A DNA stretch of 27,485 nucleotides, taken from a virus. Shown here one piece after another: positions 20,141-27,326 of the stretch. The first letter of the stretch is position 1, and each line of letters begins with the position of its first letter. The notes beneath the pieces were generated by a model. That model searched no databases. It was not told where the DNA came from and saw only the letters and a list, made by a program, of their open reading frames with translations. The position numbers were made by a program, and so were the translations under genes. The stretch lies in IMG/VR virus record IMGVR_UViG_3300024496_000093, positions 1 to 27,485 of that record; one strand, written 5' to 3'.

Positions 20141-21900
20141 GAAGCAGTCGGGAGTCGGAACGAGTTAAAGGTGCCGGATACCAACTTGATTTCGTACTTG
20201 AAGGTGAGCGCCAAGCGATAGTCGTTTCCACCAGACCCCGTGTTGGAGTAGGTGCGAACAGGCTCAACGCTGGCGGTGAGCTTGAGGTTAAATTCTGTTG
20301 TGCCACCGCTGTAGTTGCGGAACTGACTGCCGGTGAAATACGCCGAAACGTAATACGGCTGGTTGGCGTAGGTGTTCTGGGTGTTTGAGTCGTAGATGTT
20401 GGTGAAGACGATCTGATAGATCTCTCCAATGAACACCGTTCCGGCTCCGTAGTAGTTCCCGTTGCCGTCTGTCCCAATCACAAATTCCGCCGGGTCAAGA
20501 GCTCCAGTCTCCAGCACCAAGCGGCGACGAATGTCGACCAAGTCCGCAACCACAGAGCCGTCGGCGTACGCAGTGAATCGACCGGAGTTTGTCGACAGCG
20601 TGTTGGCGCTGACATTCCCGCTGAAAGTCGCCGAGCCGTTGACAATCTGGAACCCAGGCGCATACACGTTCCCGCTTCCGTCGATACTGAAGTAGCGACC
20701 AGCAAAAGCGTTGCCCATCAAGAACCCGGATGGGCCGATGTACAGACCCCACTGCCCGTTTGGGTTGTAGGCGTACCCCGTGCTTGCGCCAGCGGTCAGT
20801 TGACCTCGAAGGTAGACGTCGTTGAACTCAGCGGAACCGCTGTTCTGGAGTCTCCAGCCAGCCGAGTTCGCCGCGAAGTTGCTCGAGCGAAGCCCGTTTG
20901 CGTCCAGGATGTTCGTGCCGATGGCTCCGGCGTTGGCGTAGATGATCCCCTTGACCTGGAGGTCGGTGCCGTTCCACAACAGATTGTTGGTCGACGATCC
21001 GATGTAGAACTGTTGCGTACCGTTGTAGTTGCCCAGGAAGAAGCCAGTCCCGAAGAACTGGTGTCCAGGGGGGTAGATGCCGGGGGTGATGCCGCCAGCG
21101 ATGTAGCCAGTGCTGATCCCGATGGACGCGCTCAGGGTTCCGGTCGTGATCTTGTCGGCCACCAGACTTTGGATCTTGGCGCTCGAGATCGTGGCGTTGG
21201 CAATGAAGCTGTCCTTGATCCACGTACCAGCGGGGTACGTGATCCCGCCAATCGTCAGCGGCGAGCTCAGGTAGATGAACGGGACGCCAGAGTTGTAGTT
21301 CCCGTTCGCGACCGTGGCGTTGAAGATTGCGTCGTAGGCCGAGCTCACATCCACCGCTGTCGTGGCGGCAGTGCCCGTCGTGTTGTTCCACGGGCCGGTG
21401 ACGTTGGCTACCGAGACGAACCGAATCCAGTAGTAGTAGGTCGTGTTGATGACGGCGGCGTCGGCGTAGACGTTGGAGACCGTCGTGCCCACCCGGACTG
21501 CCGTGTTGACGTTGTTGGTCTGCGAGCGCCAGATCTCGGTGTAGGCGTGGTTGCGGTAATTCGCCCCAGTCCAGGACAGATAACAGTTCGAGAAGCCGCC
21601 TGTTGCCACGAATCCCGTCGGCGCGGGCGGAGTCGTGAAGTCCTTCTCCGGGATGTAGCCGTCGCTTGGGAGCGGGACGATGGGGCCCACCGGTAGCTGG
21701 TTCCCGGCGTTGTTGGTCGTGACCGTGTCCGGGTCTGCCACATTCAGGGCGACCAGATCCCGAAGCGTTGCCGCCTGATCCAGAGGGTCGCCAATGTTGC
21801 CCTCGCGCACCTGGAGGGTCGCCTTGATGGCAGACAACACCTCCTTGATGTTGTCGTCCCGGATCTCGGGAATGGCGGGGACTAGGGTTTCGCGGGTCAT
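20119..21900 (-). CDS. Tail fibre / receptor-binding protein with Fn3 and J-like region
   Basis: This 593-residue protein begins with a helical segment (residues 1-60). A fibronectin type III-like domain follows at about 91-182 (PPAPTGFVA...YLSWTGA...YYYWIRFVS). Next comes a central region with SFIANATISSAKIQSLVADK and ITTGTL, the repeat style seen after the Fn3 domains of lambda J-like proteins (DUF1983-type). The rest is Gly/Asn/Ser/Tyr-rich beta structure (residues 270-500), ending in a distinct C-terminal domain of about 90 residues that probably contacts the receptor. A tail-fibre assembly protein gene follows, as expected for a host-recognition protein. The start overlaps the previous stop (ATGA, 21897-21900). 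Confidence 0.78.
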   Translation of the reverse strand: MTRETLVPAIPEIRDDNIKEVLSAIKATLQVREGNIGDPLDQAATLRDLVALNVADPDTVTTNNAGNQLPVGPIVPLPSDGYIPEKDFTTPPAPTGFVATGGFSNCYLSWTGANYRNHAYTEIWRSQTNNVNTAVRVGTTVSNVYADAAVINTTYYYWIRFVSVANVTGPWNNTTGTAATTAVDVSSAYDAIFNATVANGNYNSGVPFIYLSSPLTIGGITYPAGTWIKDSFIANATISSAKIQSLVADKITTGTLSASIGISTGYIAGGITPGIYPPGHQFFGTGFFLGNYNGTQQFYIGSSTNNLLWNGTDLQVKGIIYANAGAIGTNILDANGLRSSNFAANSAGWRLQNSGSAEFNDVYLRGQLTAGASTGYAYNPNGQWGLYIGPSGFLMGNAFAGRYFSIDGSGNVYAPGFQIVNGSATFSGNVSANTLSTNSGRFTAYADGSVVADLVDIRRRLVLETGALDPAEFVIGTDGNGNYYGAGTVFIGEIYQIVFTNIYDSNTQNTYANQPYYVSAYFTGSQFRNYSGGTTEFNLKLTASVEPVRTYSNTGSGGNDYRLALTFKYEIKLVSGTFNSFRLPTASWTLYKL

Positions 21901-23525
21901 ACTGCCTTCAATTCGTCAGAGCTCTGGGCCACAACAACTTCAGACACCTCATTCGTGCCCTCGATCTGAAACTCCCAGTTAATGTCGCGATAGCCGGACG
22001 GCAGTCGAAATTGCGAGTTGCTCGTGACCGTCTGCGTGTGACGCAGTTGCCCACCGGAGTACAACTTGAACGTGACCGGGTATGCCGCCGCCCTGACCTG
22101 GGCGACCGAGAAGTTCATGGGGTAGCCGACCCGGAACTGCTTGCTCTTCCAGGTCATGGACAGGTTGTCGCCGCTGTCGAACCGCTTGATGGCTTGGCCT
22201 TGCGCCAGATACAGCGTGTCGCTTCTGGGGTCGTAGTACCCACAAGACATGGCGGCGGCGGTGTTGACGTTGCTGGTCGTCAGGGTCGCGCCCTGCCCGC
22301 TGATGTCCAGCACCAGGATGCCGTTCACGTTGCCGGTGGTCGTGTAGAGGATCACGACGCGACCGTTGTAGACGTAGCACTTCATCGAGCTCGGGTTGTA
22401 GGCTTGCCACTGATCCCGGCTAAACAGGTTCTGGGTGATGACCCCGGTCGTCGAGCCAATCGAGGTCAGCCCGTCCGGCGAAGCGAAGATCGCCCCGTCA
22501 CCGGTCTCGACGATGGATGTCTTGCTCGAGCAGGACTGCGGGATCAACAGCTTCGTCGAAGCCATTGCCGCCGGGTCGATGCCCTGGAACAGATAGGGGT
22601 AGCCAGTCGTTAGGACTGCAACAGTCTGTCCGTAGGTTGCGATGCCGACGATCTCCTCGTCCACCGGGTACTGGTGAGGCCATGCGTGCGGGAGGTTCGG
22701 CTCGGAGAAGTACAGGGTTTTCCCTACAAAGCCGACAGCCGCGCCGTTTGCCATGAGGCGCAGACCCTTGAGCCCCACCGGAGGAGCGATCCAGGTGTCC
22801 GTCTGAAGCGTCTCGCCGAGGTTGGCTTGGGTGATGCTGTCCACGTAGCTGGTGGTCGCCACCGGGATCTCGGCCACGAACTGGAACTGGGCGCGGGAGC
22901 CGACCGTGCTCGAGCGGTAGATCCGCTTGAGGGTGATGTTGTAGGAGCCCGCAGGAGCGCCGCCAGGAACCGTGATCGTCACCGGCTGGGCGGGGTCAAC
23001 AGACTGCAAGGCGGAGGCCGCAGAAGGCGGGCCCTCCTCGCCGTAGGCCGACACGAACGTGAAGACGTATGTGCGGGTCTCGGGAGTGCTACCAGACGGC
23101 GCAGGACTGAAGTTGGTGATCGTCGGAGCGGCGCCCGGATTGGGAATCCCGAGCTCGTACGAATTGGTGGGGTACGGTAGGGTATTCCCTAGGATCATGT
23201 CGCTTGTGGCGTAGCGCGGGCGAGCGTTAGGCGCAGTCCAGTACAAGCGGTTCCACTGATCCTGGGCGATGGGCGACCGCATGATGTCCGTGTCGGTCGA
23301 GAACTCCAGCCAGTAGTCGGTCTCGGTGTTGCTGGTGCCGTAGCGGAAGATCGTCGTCGGCGGGTTCAGCGTGGTGGCCTTGAGCGTGGTGAGCCCCTTG
23401 AGCGGCGTCAGGGAGCCAGAGACTAGGCGCACGTTGTCCGCGACCTGGGCATCGCCCTGATCCAACAGACGTGGGGCGGTAATCGGCTTGAGCCCATTGA
23501 ATGCTTTGACGACGATTGCGGTCAT
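21897..23525 (-). CDS. Beta-rich virion/tail protein, 542 aa
   Basis: This 542-residue protein starts MTAIVVKAFNGLKPITAPRL, then DNVRLVSGSLTPLKG, a start seen in virion-associated proteins of many podovirus-like phages. Residues about 145-245 resemble an Fn3-like insert (TYVFTFVSAYGEEGPPS). The region from about 255 to 480 has repeated short beta motifs such as VGFVGKTLYFSE, TVAVLTTGYPYLFQG and DGAIFASPDGLTS, consistent with a beta-propeller. It probably forms part of the tail or a collar next to the receptor-binding protein encoded downstream with an ATGA overlap. No enzyme motif is visible. The structural role is inferred from composition and neighbours. Confidence 0.68.
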   Translation of the reverse strand: MTAIVVKAFNGLKPITAPRLLDQGDAQVADNVRLVSGSLTPLKGLTTLKATTLNPPTTIFRYGTSNTETDYWLEFSTDTDIMRSPIAQDQWNRLYWTAPNARPRYATSDMILGNTLPYPTNSYELGIPNPGAAPTITNFSPAPSGSTPETRTYVFTFVSAYGEEGPPSAASALQSVDPAQPVTITVPGGAPAGSYNITLKRIYRSSTVGSRAQFQFVAEIPVATTSYVDSITQANLGETLQTDTWIAPPVGLKGLRLMANGAAVGFVGKTLYFSEPNLPHAWPHQYPVDEEIVGIATYGQTVAVLTTGYPYLFQGIDPAAMASTKLLIPQSCSSKTSIVETGDGAIFASPDGLTSIGSTTGVITQNLFSRDQWQAYNPSSMKCYVYNGRVVILYTTTGNVNGILVLDISGQGATLTTSNVNTAAAMSCGYYDPRSDTLYLAQGQAIKRFDSGDNLSMTWKSKQFRVGYPMNFSVAQVRAAAYPVTFKLYSGGQLRHTQTVTSNSQFRLPSGYRDINWEFQIEGTNEVSEVVVAQSSDELKAV

Positions 23526-23543
23526 TTCAGTCCTGCCAGTAGT

Positions 23544-24143
23544 TCAGCTTCGCAAAGCGGCCAGAGCCGCCTCGCCTTCTTTCTTGCGCTCTTCGAGCCC
23601 GATGGTTCCGCCGTTGATTATCTTCGTACAGCGCAGAAAATCCCACGAATCTGCTGGCGCATTAAGTTTGTGGGTTTCCCAGAACCAGCCAGCCGTGAGT
23701 GCGGCGTACCTGGGTGTCGCCACCAGATCCGGGTTCATCACGAAGTCTTCGCCGAGCGCCTTCGAGGCGTGGAAGTAGTTCGCATGGCCGGTCAACTGGA
23801 CGGCACCCCTGCCGCGAAAACGAAAACCATCGCCTGACGCCTCGTCTCGGTTTCCCATACGATTGGCGTACACCATGTTGGCGATCTTCTTCGGATTCTT
23901 GGCGTACTGGTCGGCGATCTCGCGGGTGGGGAATCGCTTCGGCCAGATCCGCATGAGCGTCTCGGCGCGGTAGTTCAGGTTCTCCTCGAGGACTCGGAAC
24001 TTCGCTGACTCGTGACCGCATTGCCCAATGAACATGGCCTGTTGGTTGAGGGTGCGGATGTTGAACCGTTCGAATGTTTCGTTGAGGGGATCAACCCATT
24101 CCGGCCCGATGTGTAGCTGTGCCAGTTGACTAGCGTTGACCAT
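23544..24143 (-). CDS. Endolysin, GH19 chitinase-like lysozyme
   Basis: This 199-residue protein matches GH19-type phage endolysins. The first catalytic glutamate is in CGHESAKFR (Glu45). The second acidic residue is probably Glu102 in NRDEASGDGFRF, followed by the FRGRGAVQLTGHANY signature of the family (residues 109-123). It cuts glycan strands of the cell wall at the end of infection. There is no signal peptide or signal-anchor, so release should need a holin, for which membrane-protein candidates lie upstream in the same operon. Its start overlaps the end of the Rz-like gene by 14 nt. Confidence 0.88.
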   Translation of the reverse strand: MVNASQLAQLHIGPEWVDPLNETFERFNIRTLNQQAMFIGQCGHESAKFRVLEENLNYRAETLMRIWPKRFPTREIADQYAKNPKKIANMVYANRMGNRDEASGDGFRFRGRGAVQLTGHANYFHASKALGEDFVMNPDLVATPRYAALTAGWFWETHKLNAPADSWDFLRCTKIINGGTIGLEERKKEGEAALAALRS

Positions 24144-24645
24144 TGATCTGTTCCCTTACTGCGTTGTAGGCGTCGATGCACGCATTCAGTTGCGCGGTGT
24201 TTCTGTCCCCTTGGGCGACGATTTCTGCGATTGCGGCGAGGGTTGCTCGCTCGGCATCAGAAGGTTGGTCAGCCGCTCGGTCAGATTGACTTCCCGTTTC
24301 GTACCGATGTCCGCTGGGAGCGGCGGCACCTTGGGCGGTTGATACACAACTGCTGGTTGGGAGGCGCACCCTGCCAGCACGGATAGCCCGATCAAGAGCA
24401 GACTGCTTTTCAGTGACTGCATCGTTTGCCTCCTTCAGTTTGTTGGACTGTTCGCCGATCTGTTCGGTGAGTTTCTGTTCTGTTGCCCTGGCCTTCTCGT
24501 TGGCCTCGGCAATCGCGGCTTGCATTTCTGCGTCTCGGGCTGTCCATCCCTTGTGGTGGCCGTAGCCGTACAAGCCGATCACGGCAACCACAACCACCAC
24601 GATCCGGATGACCCAAGGGTTGGAAATCAGACTGAGCCAGATCAT
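24130..24645 (-). CDS. Rz: Rz-like inner-membrane spanin
   Basis: This 171-residue protein has an N-terminal transmembrane helix (about residues 11-29, VIRIVVVVVAVIGLYGYG) with a short cytoplasmic start. A periplasmic coiled coil follows, rich in Ala/Glu/Lys/Gln (about 37-95), and then a looser C-terminal part with Cys and Arg. This is the i-spanin layout. The outer-membrane partner is encoded entirely inside it in another frame (24186-24422), the classic Rz/Rz1 nested pair. Together they fuse inner and outer membranes after the endolysin has acted. The ATG overlaps the stop of the upstream membrane protein (ATGA, 24642-24645). Confidence 0.82.
   Translation of the reverse strand: MIWLSLISNPWVIRIVVVVVAVIGLYGYGHHKGWTARDAEMQAAIAEANEKARATEQKLTEQIGEQSNKLKEANDAVTEKQSALDRAIRAGRVRLPTSSCVSTAQGAAAPSGHRYETGSQSDRAADQPSDAERATLAAIAEIVAQGDRNTAQLNACIDAYNAVREQINGQR
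24186..24422 (-). CDS. Rz1: Rz1-like outer-membrane spanin lipoprotein, nested in Rz
   Basis: This 78-residue lipoprotein starts MQSLKSSLLLIGLSVLAGCA. It has a basic residue, a hydrophobic core and a lipobox LAGC with Cys19. A Pro-rich stretch (YQPPKVPPLP) follows, as in Rz1 proteins. It lies fully inside the Rz-like gene in a different frame on the same strand. It should be anchored in the outer membrane and bind the periplasmic end of the Rz coiled coil. Confidence 0.85.
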   Translation of the reverse strand: MQSLKSSLLLIGLSVLAGCASQPAVVYQPPKVPPLPADIGTKREVNLTERLTNLLMPSEQPSPQSQKSSPKGTETPRN

Positions 24646-25163
24646 GTCGATGCCTTCAGTAGCGCCCGCTCCATCGCGATCTCATCGCGCTCGGGCGGGA
24701 TGTGATCCGGGGGAGTCGACGGCGGGGGTGGCGGTCTCCAGTTCTCGTCGAGATCCGGATTGGTGATGCCCATCCAGTTGAAGTTGGGCATGGAGTTCTG
24801 CGTGACCGACGGTGATGCGGTCTGCGTCGGGGCGCACACCACCGGAGGCGGCGGAGGCGGCGGCTGGTTGGCCGCGATCTTCTCGGACAGGTTGGTGACG
24901 CCCTTCTTGGACATGACGCCCCCGATGCCGCCGACGATCAACAGAACAATGTCGTTCAGCATCTTCGTGTAAGCCTGGTCGATGGGAGCCATCGACTTGA
25001 TCGGCTGGGTCACGAAGGTCACGCTGTAGAGCATGAAGAACACGATGCCGGACAGGATCAGCGTCACCACAATGACGACTGTGGCCCAGACGCGAACCTC
25101 AATTTCCTCGGCTGTCAGAAGCCTTTGGCTCTGGCTGTGCTGGTTGGGACTGCTGTTGAACAA
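24642..25163 (-). CDS. Two-TM membrane protein, holin candidate (TTG start)
   Basis: This 173-residue protein has hydrophobic segments at about residues 26-51 (VWATVVIVVTLILSGIVFFM) and 68-84 (MLNDIVLLIVGGIGGVM). A soluble C-terminal half follows with runs of seven and five prolines. The start is a TTG at 25163, supported by a GGAG 7 nt upstream; no ATG lies near the N-terminus. It sits directly before the spanins and endolysin, so it is the best holin candidate. The long Pro-rich tail is unusual for a holin, and a pinholin, antiholin or unrelated membrane role is possible. Confidence 0.65.
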   Translation of the reverse strand: MFNSSPNQHSQSQRLLTAEEIEVRVWATVVIVVTLILSGIVFFMLYSVTFVTQPIKSMAPIDQAYTKMLNDIVLLIVGGIGGVMSKKGVTNLSEKIAANQPPPPPPPVVCAPTQTASPSVTQNSMPNFNWMGITNPDLDENWRPPPPPSTPPDHIPPERDEIAMERALLKAST

Positions 25164-25344
25164 CTGGCTTCTCCAATATCGGGGCGACTAGGTAGTCGGA
25201 GCATTGCTGGGTGAATAGGCACTTAGGACGCTGACACTCTTCTTTCTTGAAGTTGTCCGGGTTCTGGCACGGGTATCGGTAGCGATCCTCACAAGCCACG
25301 AGGGCAAGCAGGACGCTACTCAGAATCAGCAGTTTTCTTCGCAT
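25099..25344 (-). CDS. Small Cys-rich lipoprotein
   Basis: This 81-residue protein starts MRRKLLILSSVLLALVACED. It has two arginines, a hydrophobic core and a lipobox LVAC with Cys18. The mature part has DRYRYPCQNPDNFKKEEC and then CLFTQQC, a pattern I recall from small lipoproteins of marine and freshwater phages. A Gln/Pro-rich tail follows. It overlaps the next gene by 65 nt in another frame and the preceding 67-residue membrane protein by 29 nt. It is likely periplasmic-membrane bound; a lysis or envelope role is inferred from the cassette only. The longer in-frame start at 25482 is less likely. Confidence 0.72.
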   Translation of the reverse strand: MRRKLLILSSVLLALVACEDRYRYPCQNPDNFKKEECQRPKCLFTQQCSDYLVAPILEKPVVQQQSQPAQPEPKASDSRGN

Positions 25345-25519
25345 TGGCTTCCTTGATTTCCTTCTTGAGACTCCGAAGCTCCCTGAGCTCGGAACGGACT
25401 TCTGCTTGCGTCTTGCGAGCCTCAATGGCAACCAGCGCGGCGAGGGGTAACGCGAGGAACAGAACGAGGGAGAGAATGACAACGGCTACTGCGAACCAGC
25501 GAGTGTCTTCACGAGCCAT
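25316..25519 (-). CDS. 67-aa membrane protein with coiled-coil tail
   Basis: This product (MAREDTRWFAVAVVILSLVL...) has one transmembrane helix (about residues 8-32) followed by a charged coiled coil (RKTQAEVRSELRELRSLKKE) to the end. It overlaps the upstream gene by 34 nt and the lipoprotein gene by 29 nt. No clear ribosome binding site precedes the ATG at 25519; a GTG at 25624 in the same frame has GGGA upstream and would add 35 residues. The TM-plus-coiled-coil layout next to an overlapping lipoprotein resembles a compact inner-membrane spanin, but a full spanin pair already lies downstream. Confidence 0.55.
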   Translation of the reverse strand: MAREDTRWFAVAVVILSLVLFLALPLAALVAIEARKTQAEVRSELRELRSLKKEIKEANAKKTADSE

Positions 25520-26202
25520 GCGAACAACAGCATCAGATTCCACGTCCACGCCAGAACGAGAACCACCCAAAGAACTGCCAGTGTTCGGTCGATACGATGA
25601 TTGCGGATTTGCTCTCGTTGCCACTTCCTGTCCCTTTCCAGCTTCCGCTTCACCTGTCTGGCGAATTCCTGCTCCTCAAGGATCTGGTCGTACATCTTGA
25701 GGAAACGTGAGTAGATGTCGCGGAGCTCCTTGGGCGCGTAGACCATCGCCTCCCGAATCTGGGTGGTCATGTTCTCCAGTTGCATTTCGATCTGGACTCG
25801 GTCGATGGCGCTGTCCTCGACCTTGTCTGTCGTCTTGGAGATCTCCTCGAGGTCGTGGCAGTGCTCTTTCAGCTTCCTGCGGATCTCGAAGAACTTCTTG
25901 AGTTGCTCGCAGACCTCGTGGATGGCGCGGGTCTGGTATTCCTCGTAGCTCAGTTCAGGCTCGGGCTCGGCTTTCTTCTTGGCGACGGGCTTGGCTGTCG
26001 CTGGCTCGGGGGCCGCGACGGGTGAAACGGCGGGAGGCTTGGGCTTGCGGAAGAACCCCAGCACCATCTGCCAGATGCCCTTGGCCTCGCTGACAATGGC
26101 TTGAGCGTCGGCAACAGCCTTCTTGATCTTGCCAATCTCTGCCTTGCCCTCGTTAAGGAGCTCGCACCCTTTGCGGATAGCCGCGACGGTGCTCTGCGCC
26201 AT
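25486..26202 (-). CDS. Helical membrane-anchored protein, 238 aa
   Basis: This protein starts MAQSTVAAIRKGCELLNEGK. It has a small amphipathic N-terminal region (1-52), a Pro/Ala/Lys linker (53-85) and a long charged helical domain (86-205). One C-terminal transmembrane region lies at about 207-232 (TLAVLWVVLVLAWTWNLMLL). I recall similar proteins in marine and freshwater phages but no function. I chose the ATG at 26202; a TTG two codons earlier (26208) is possible, and neither has a good ribosome binding site. It lies in the membrane/lysis block, 32 nt after the preceding gene. Confidence 0.62.
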   Translation of the reverse strand: MAQSTVAAIRKGCELLNEGKAEIGKIKKAVADAQAIVSEAKGIWQMVLGFFRKPKPPAVSPVAAPEPATAKPVAKKKAEPEPELSYEEYQTRAIHEVCEQLKKFFEIRRKLKEHCHDLEEISKTTDKVEDSAIDRVQIEMQLENMTTQIREAMVYAPKELRDIYSRFLKMYDQILEEQEFARQVKRKLERDRKWQREQIRNHRIDRTLAVLWVVLVLAWTWNLMLLFAWLVKTLAGSQ

Positions 26203-26234
26203 GAGCAAGAGACTGATCGGATCAATGGCTCACC

Positions 26235-26540
26235 TCACTTGATGGTGGCGAGACCCAGCTTGGCCGAGATCCCGACGACCACTAGGCCGGAAACAATCAC
26301 AAGGAGCGACCAGATGCCCTTCTTTGCAATCTCCATCTTGAGCTCCGCCCAGAACTCCGCCTCAGCTTTGGCGGCGCGTAGCTTTTCCTCGTGGAAGCGT
26401 CGATGCCCATCGAAGTCAGTGCTACCGTCGGGGTTGGTCGCAAACGCACCATTGATCTTCTTGAGCTCCGAAATCACCTCGTCGAATCGACGGTCAAGAT
26501 GCTCGTTGTCGCTTTTGGCAAGGTGTACTTCCTCTGTCAT
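26235..26540 (-). CDS. 101-aa protein with C-terminal transmembrane helix
   Basis: This protein has a charged N-terminal helical part (residues 5-30 and 47-73) and one hydrophobic segment at about 76-93 (IWSLLVIVSGLVVVGISA) near the C-terminus. The layout, a soluble helical domain with a tail anchor, is common among small phage membrane proteins annotated as holin-like or hypothetical. GGAGTAGGAA lies directly before the ATG at 26540. It is the first gene after the terminator at 26555-26580, so it begins the lysis block unless read-through occurs. Confidence 0.62.
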   Translation of the reverse strand: MTEEVHLAKSDNEHLDRRFDEVISELKKINGAFATNPDGSTDFDGHRRFHEEKLRAAKAEAEFWAELKMEIAKKGIWSLLVIVSGLVVVGISAKLGLATIK

Positions 26541-26554
26541 TTCCTACTCCTGAA

Positions 26555-26580
26555 AACAAAAAACCCGCCAAAGCGGGTCT
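26555..26580 (-). terminator. Rho-independent terminator in late operon
   Basis: On the minus strand ACCCGC (26573-26578) pairs with GCGGGT (26563-26568) across a TTTG loop, followed by TTTTTTGTTTT (26552-26562). It lies between the small fibre-associated genes on its right and the membrane/lysis genes on its left. It may attenuate rather than fully stop late transcription, since no clear promoter follows before 26540. Confidence 0.82.
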
Positions 26581-26600
26581 TGTCGTCACTTCCAATACTG

Positions 26601-26930
26601 CTATATCCAGGGCGGCGCTAAGTGCTCCACGGTCGGTGCAATCTGTTCCGCAATCTGTTGGTCGAGGGTGGCGGTCAGTTCCGCCAGACCAGCGACCCCA
26701 ATCCGTTCCTCAACCCACCCTTCGACTTGCGCCTCGGTTAGGTTTGGAAACGGCGTGAAGTTGTTCACATCCGGGCTCCCCAGTCCGGTTCGACCGGCGA
26801 CCACGCCAGCATGGCCGTTGCTGTCGTCGGCTACTCGCCTCCAGTCCACTGCATAGACAACATCTTGAAGCTCGCCTACTTGGCAGTAGACGTCCAGATT
26901 CAACACTTGCCACGCATAGGTGGTAGGCAT
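26601..26930 (-). CDS. Small fibre-associated hypothetical protein, 109 aa
   Basis: This 109-residue protein starts MPTTYAWQVLNLDVYCQVGE. Its second half has FTPFPNLTEAQVEGWVEERI and QQIAEQIAPTVEHLAPPW. I recall closely similar proteins in cyanophages and other aquatic phages (pattern FTPF.dLTEe.V.GWi...eQIa.....P..PW), where they accompany tail-fibre genes. Function is unknown; a virion decoration or fibre-accessory role is possible. GAGGGAG lies just before the ATG. It is the last gene before the terminator. Confidence 0.68.
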   Translation of the reverse strand: MPTTYAWQVLNLDVYCQVGELQDVVYAVDWRRVADDSNGHAGVVAGRTGLGSPDVNNFTPFPNLTEAQVEGWVEERIGVAGLAELTATLDQQIAEQIAPTVEHLAPPWI

Positions 26931-26944
26931 TTCTCCCTCACAGG

Positions 26945-27316
26945 TTAGGCAGGAACTACTTCAGTCCAAGAAGTTTTTGCTTCGTCCCACTGATACAGCT
27001 TGCCGTCATTCGGCATGGGCGTCGGCGGTTGCCATTGACAGGTTGCTTCATCCAACGTCCAGCTTGGGAATGGCTGTGGCGGAACAAACGCATCCAGCGT
27101 TGAGTTGTAGGTGAATCCGACCCCGGCGTAGTGCTTGCGGATGTTGCCGTTGTAGCTGGTCTTTGCCCAGCGTGTGTTTGCACCAAACAGTCGCTGGCAA
27201 AAAGCAACTCCAATGCTTTCAATCTCGTTGCCGTCAACATCAGATGTGTCTGCGTCAGCAACCACAATGACTCGCAATACATTGTCGTGCTCGTCAAGTT
27301 CAGCAAAGTGAGCCAT
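26945..27316 (-). CDS. Conserved aquatic-phage fibre-associated protein, 123 aa
   Basis: This 123-residue protein starts MAHFAELDEHDNVLRVIVVA. It contains WAKTSYNGNIRKHYAGVGFTYN, then DAFVPPQPFPSWTLDEATCQ and DGKLYQWDEAKTSWTEV. This pattern is common in cyanophages and other aquatic phages next to fibre genes, but I know of no proven function. It looks like a small beta protein. A strong AAGGAG 6 nt before the ATG overlaps the end of the fibre gene, and the next gene starts 14 nt downstream. Confidence 0.75.
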   Translation of the reverse strand: MAHFAELDEHDNVLRVIVVADADTSDVDGNEIESIGVAFCQRLFGANTRWAKTSYNGNIRKHYAGVGFTYNSTLDAFVPPQPFPSWTLDEATCQWQPPTPMPNDGKLYQWDEAKTSWTEVVPA

Positions 27317-27326
27317 TCAAATCTCC

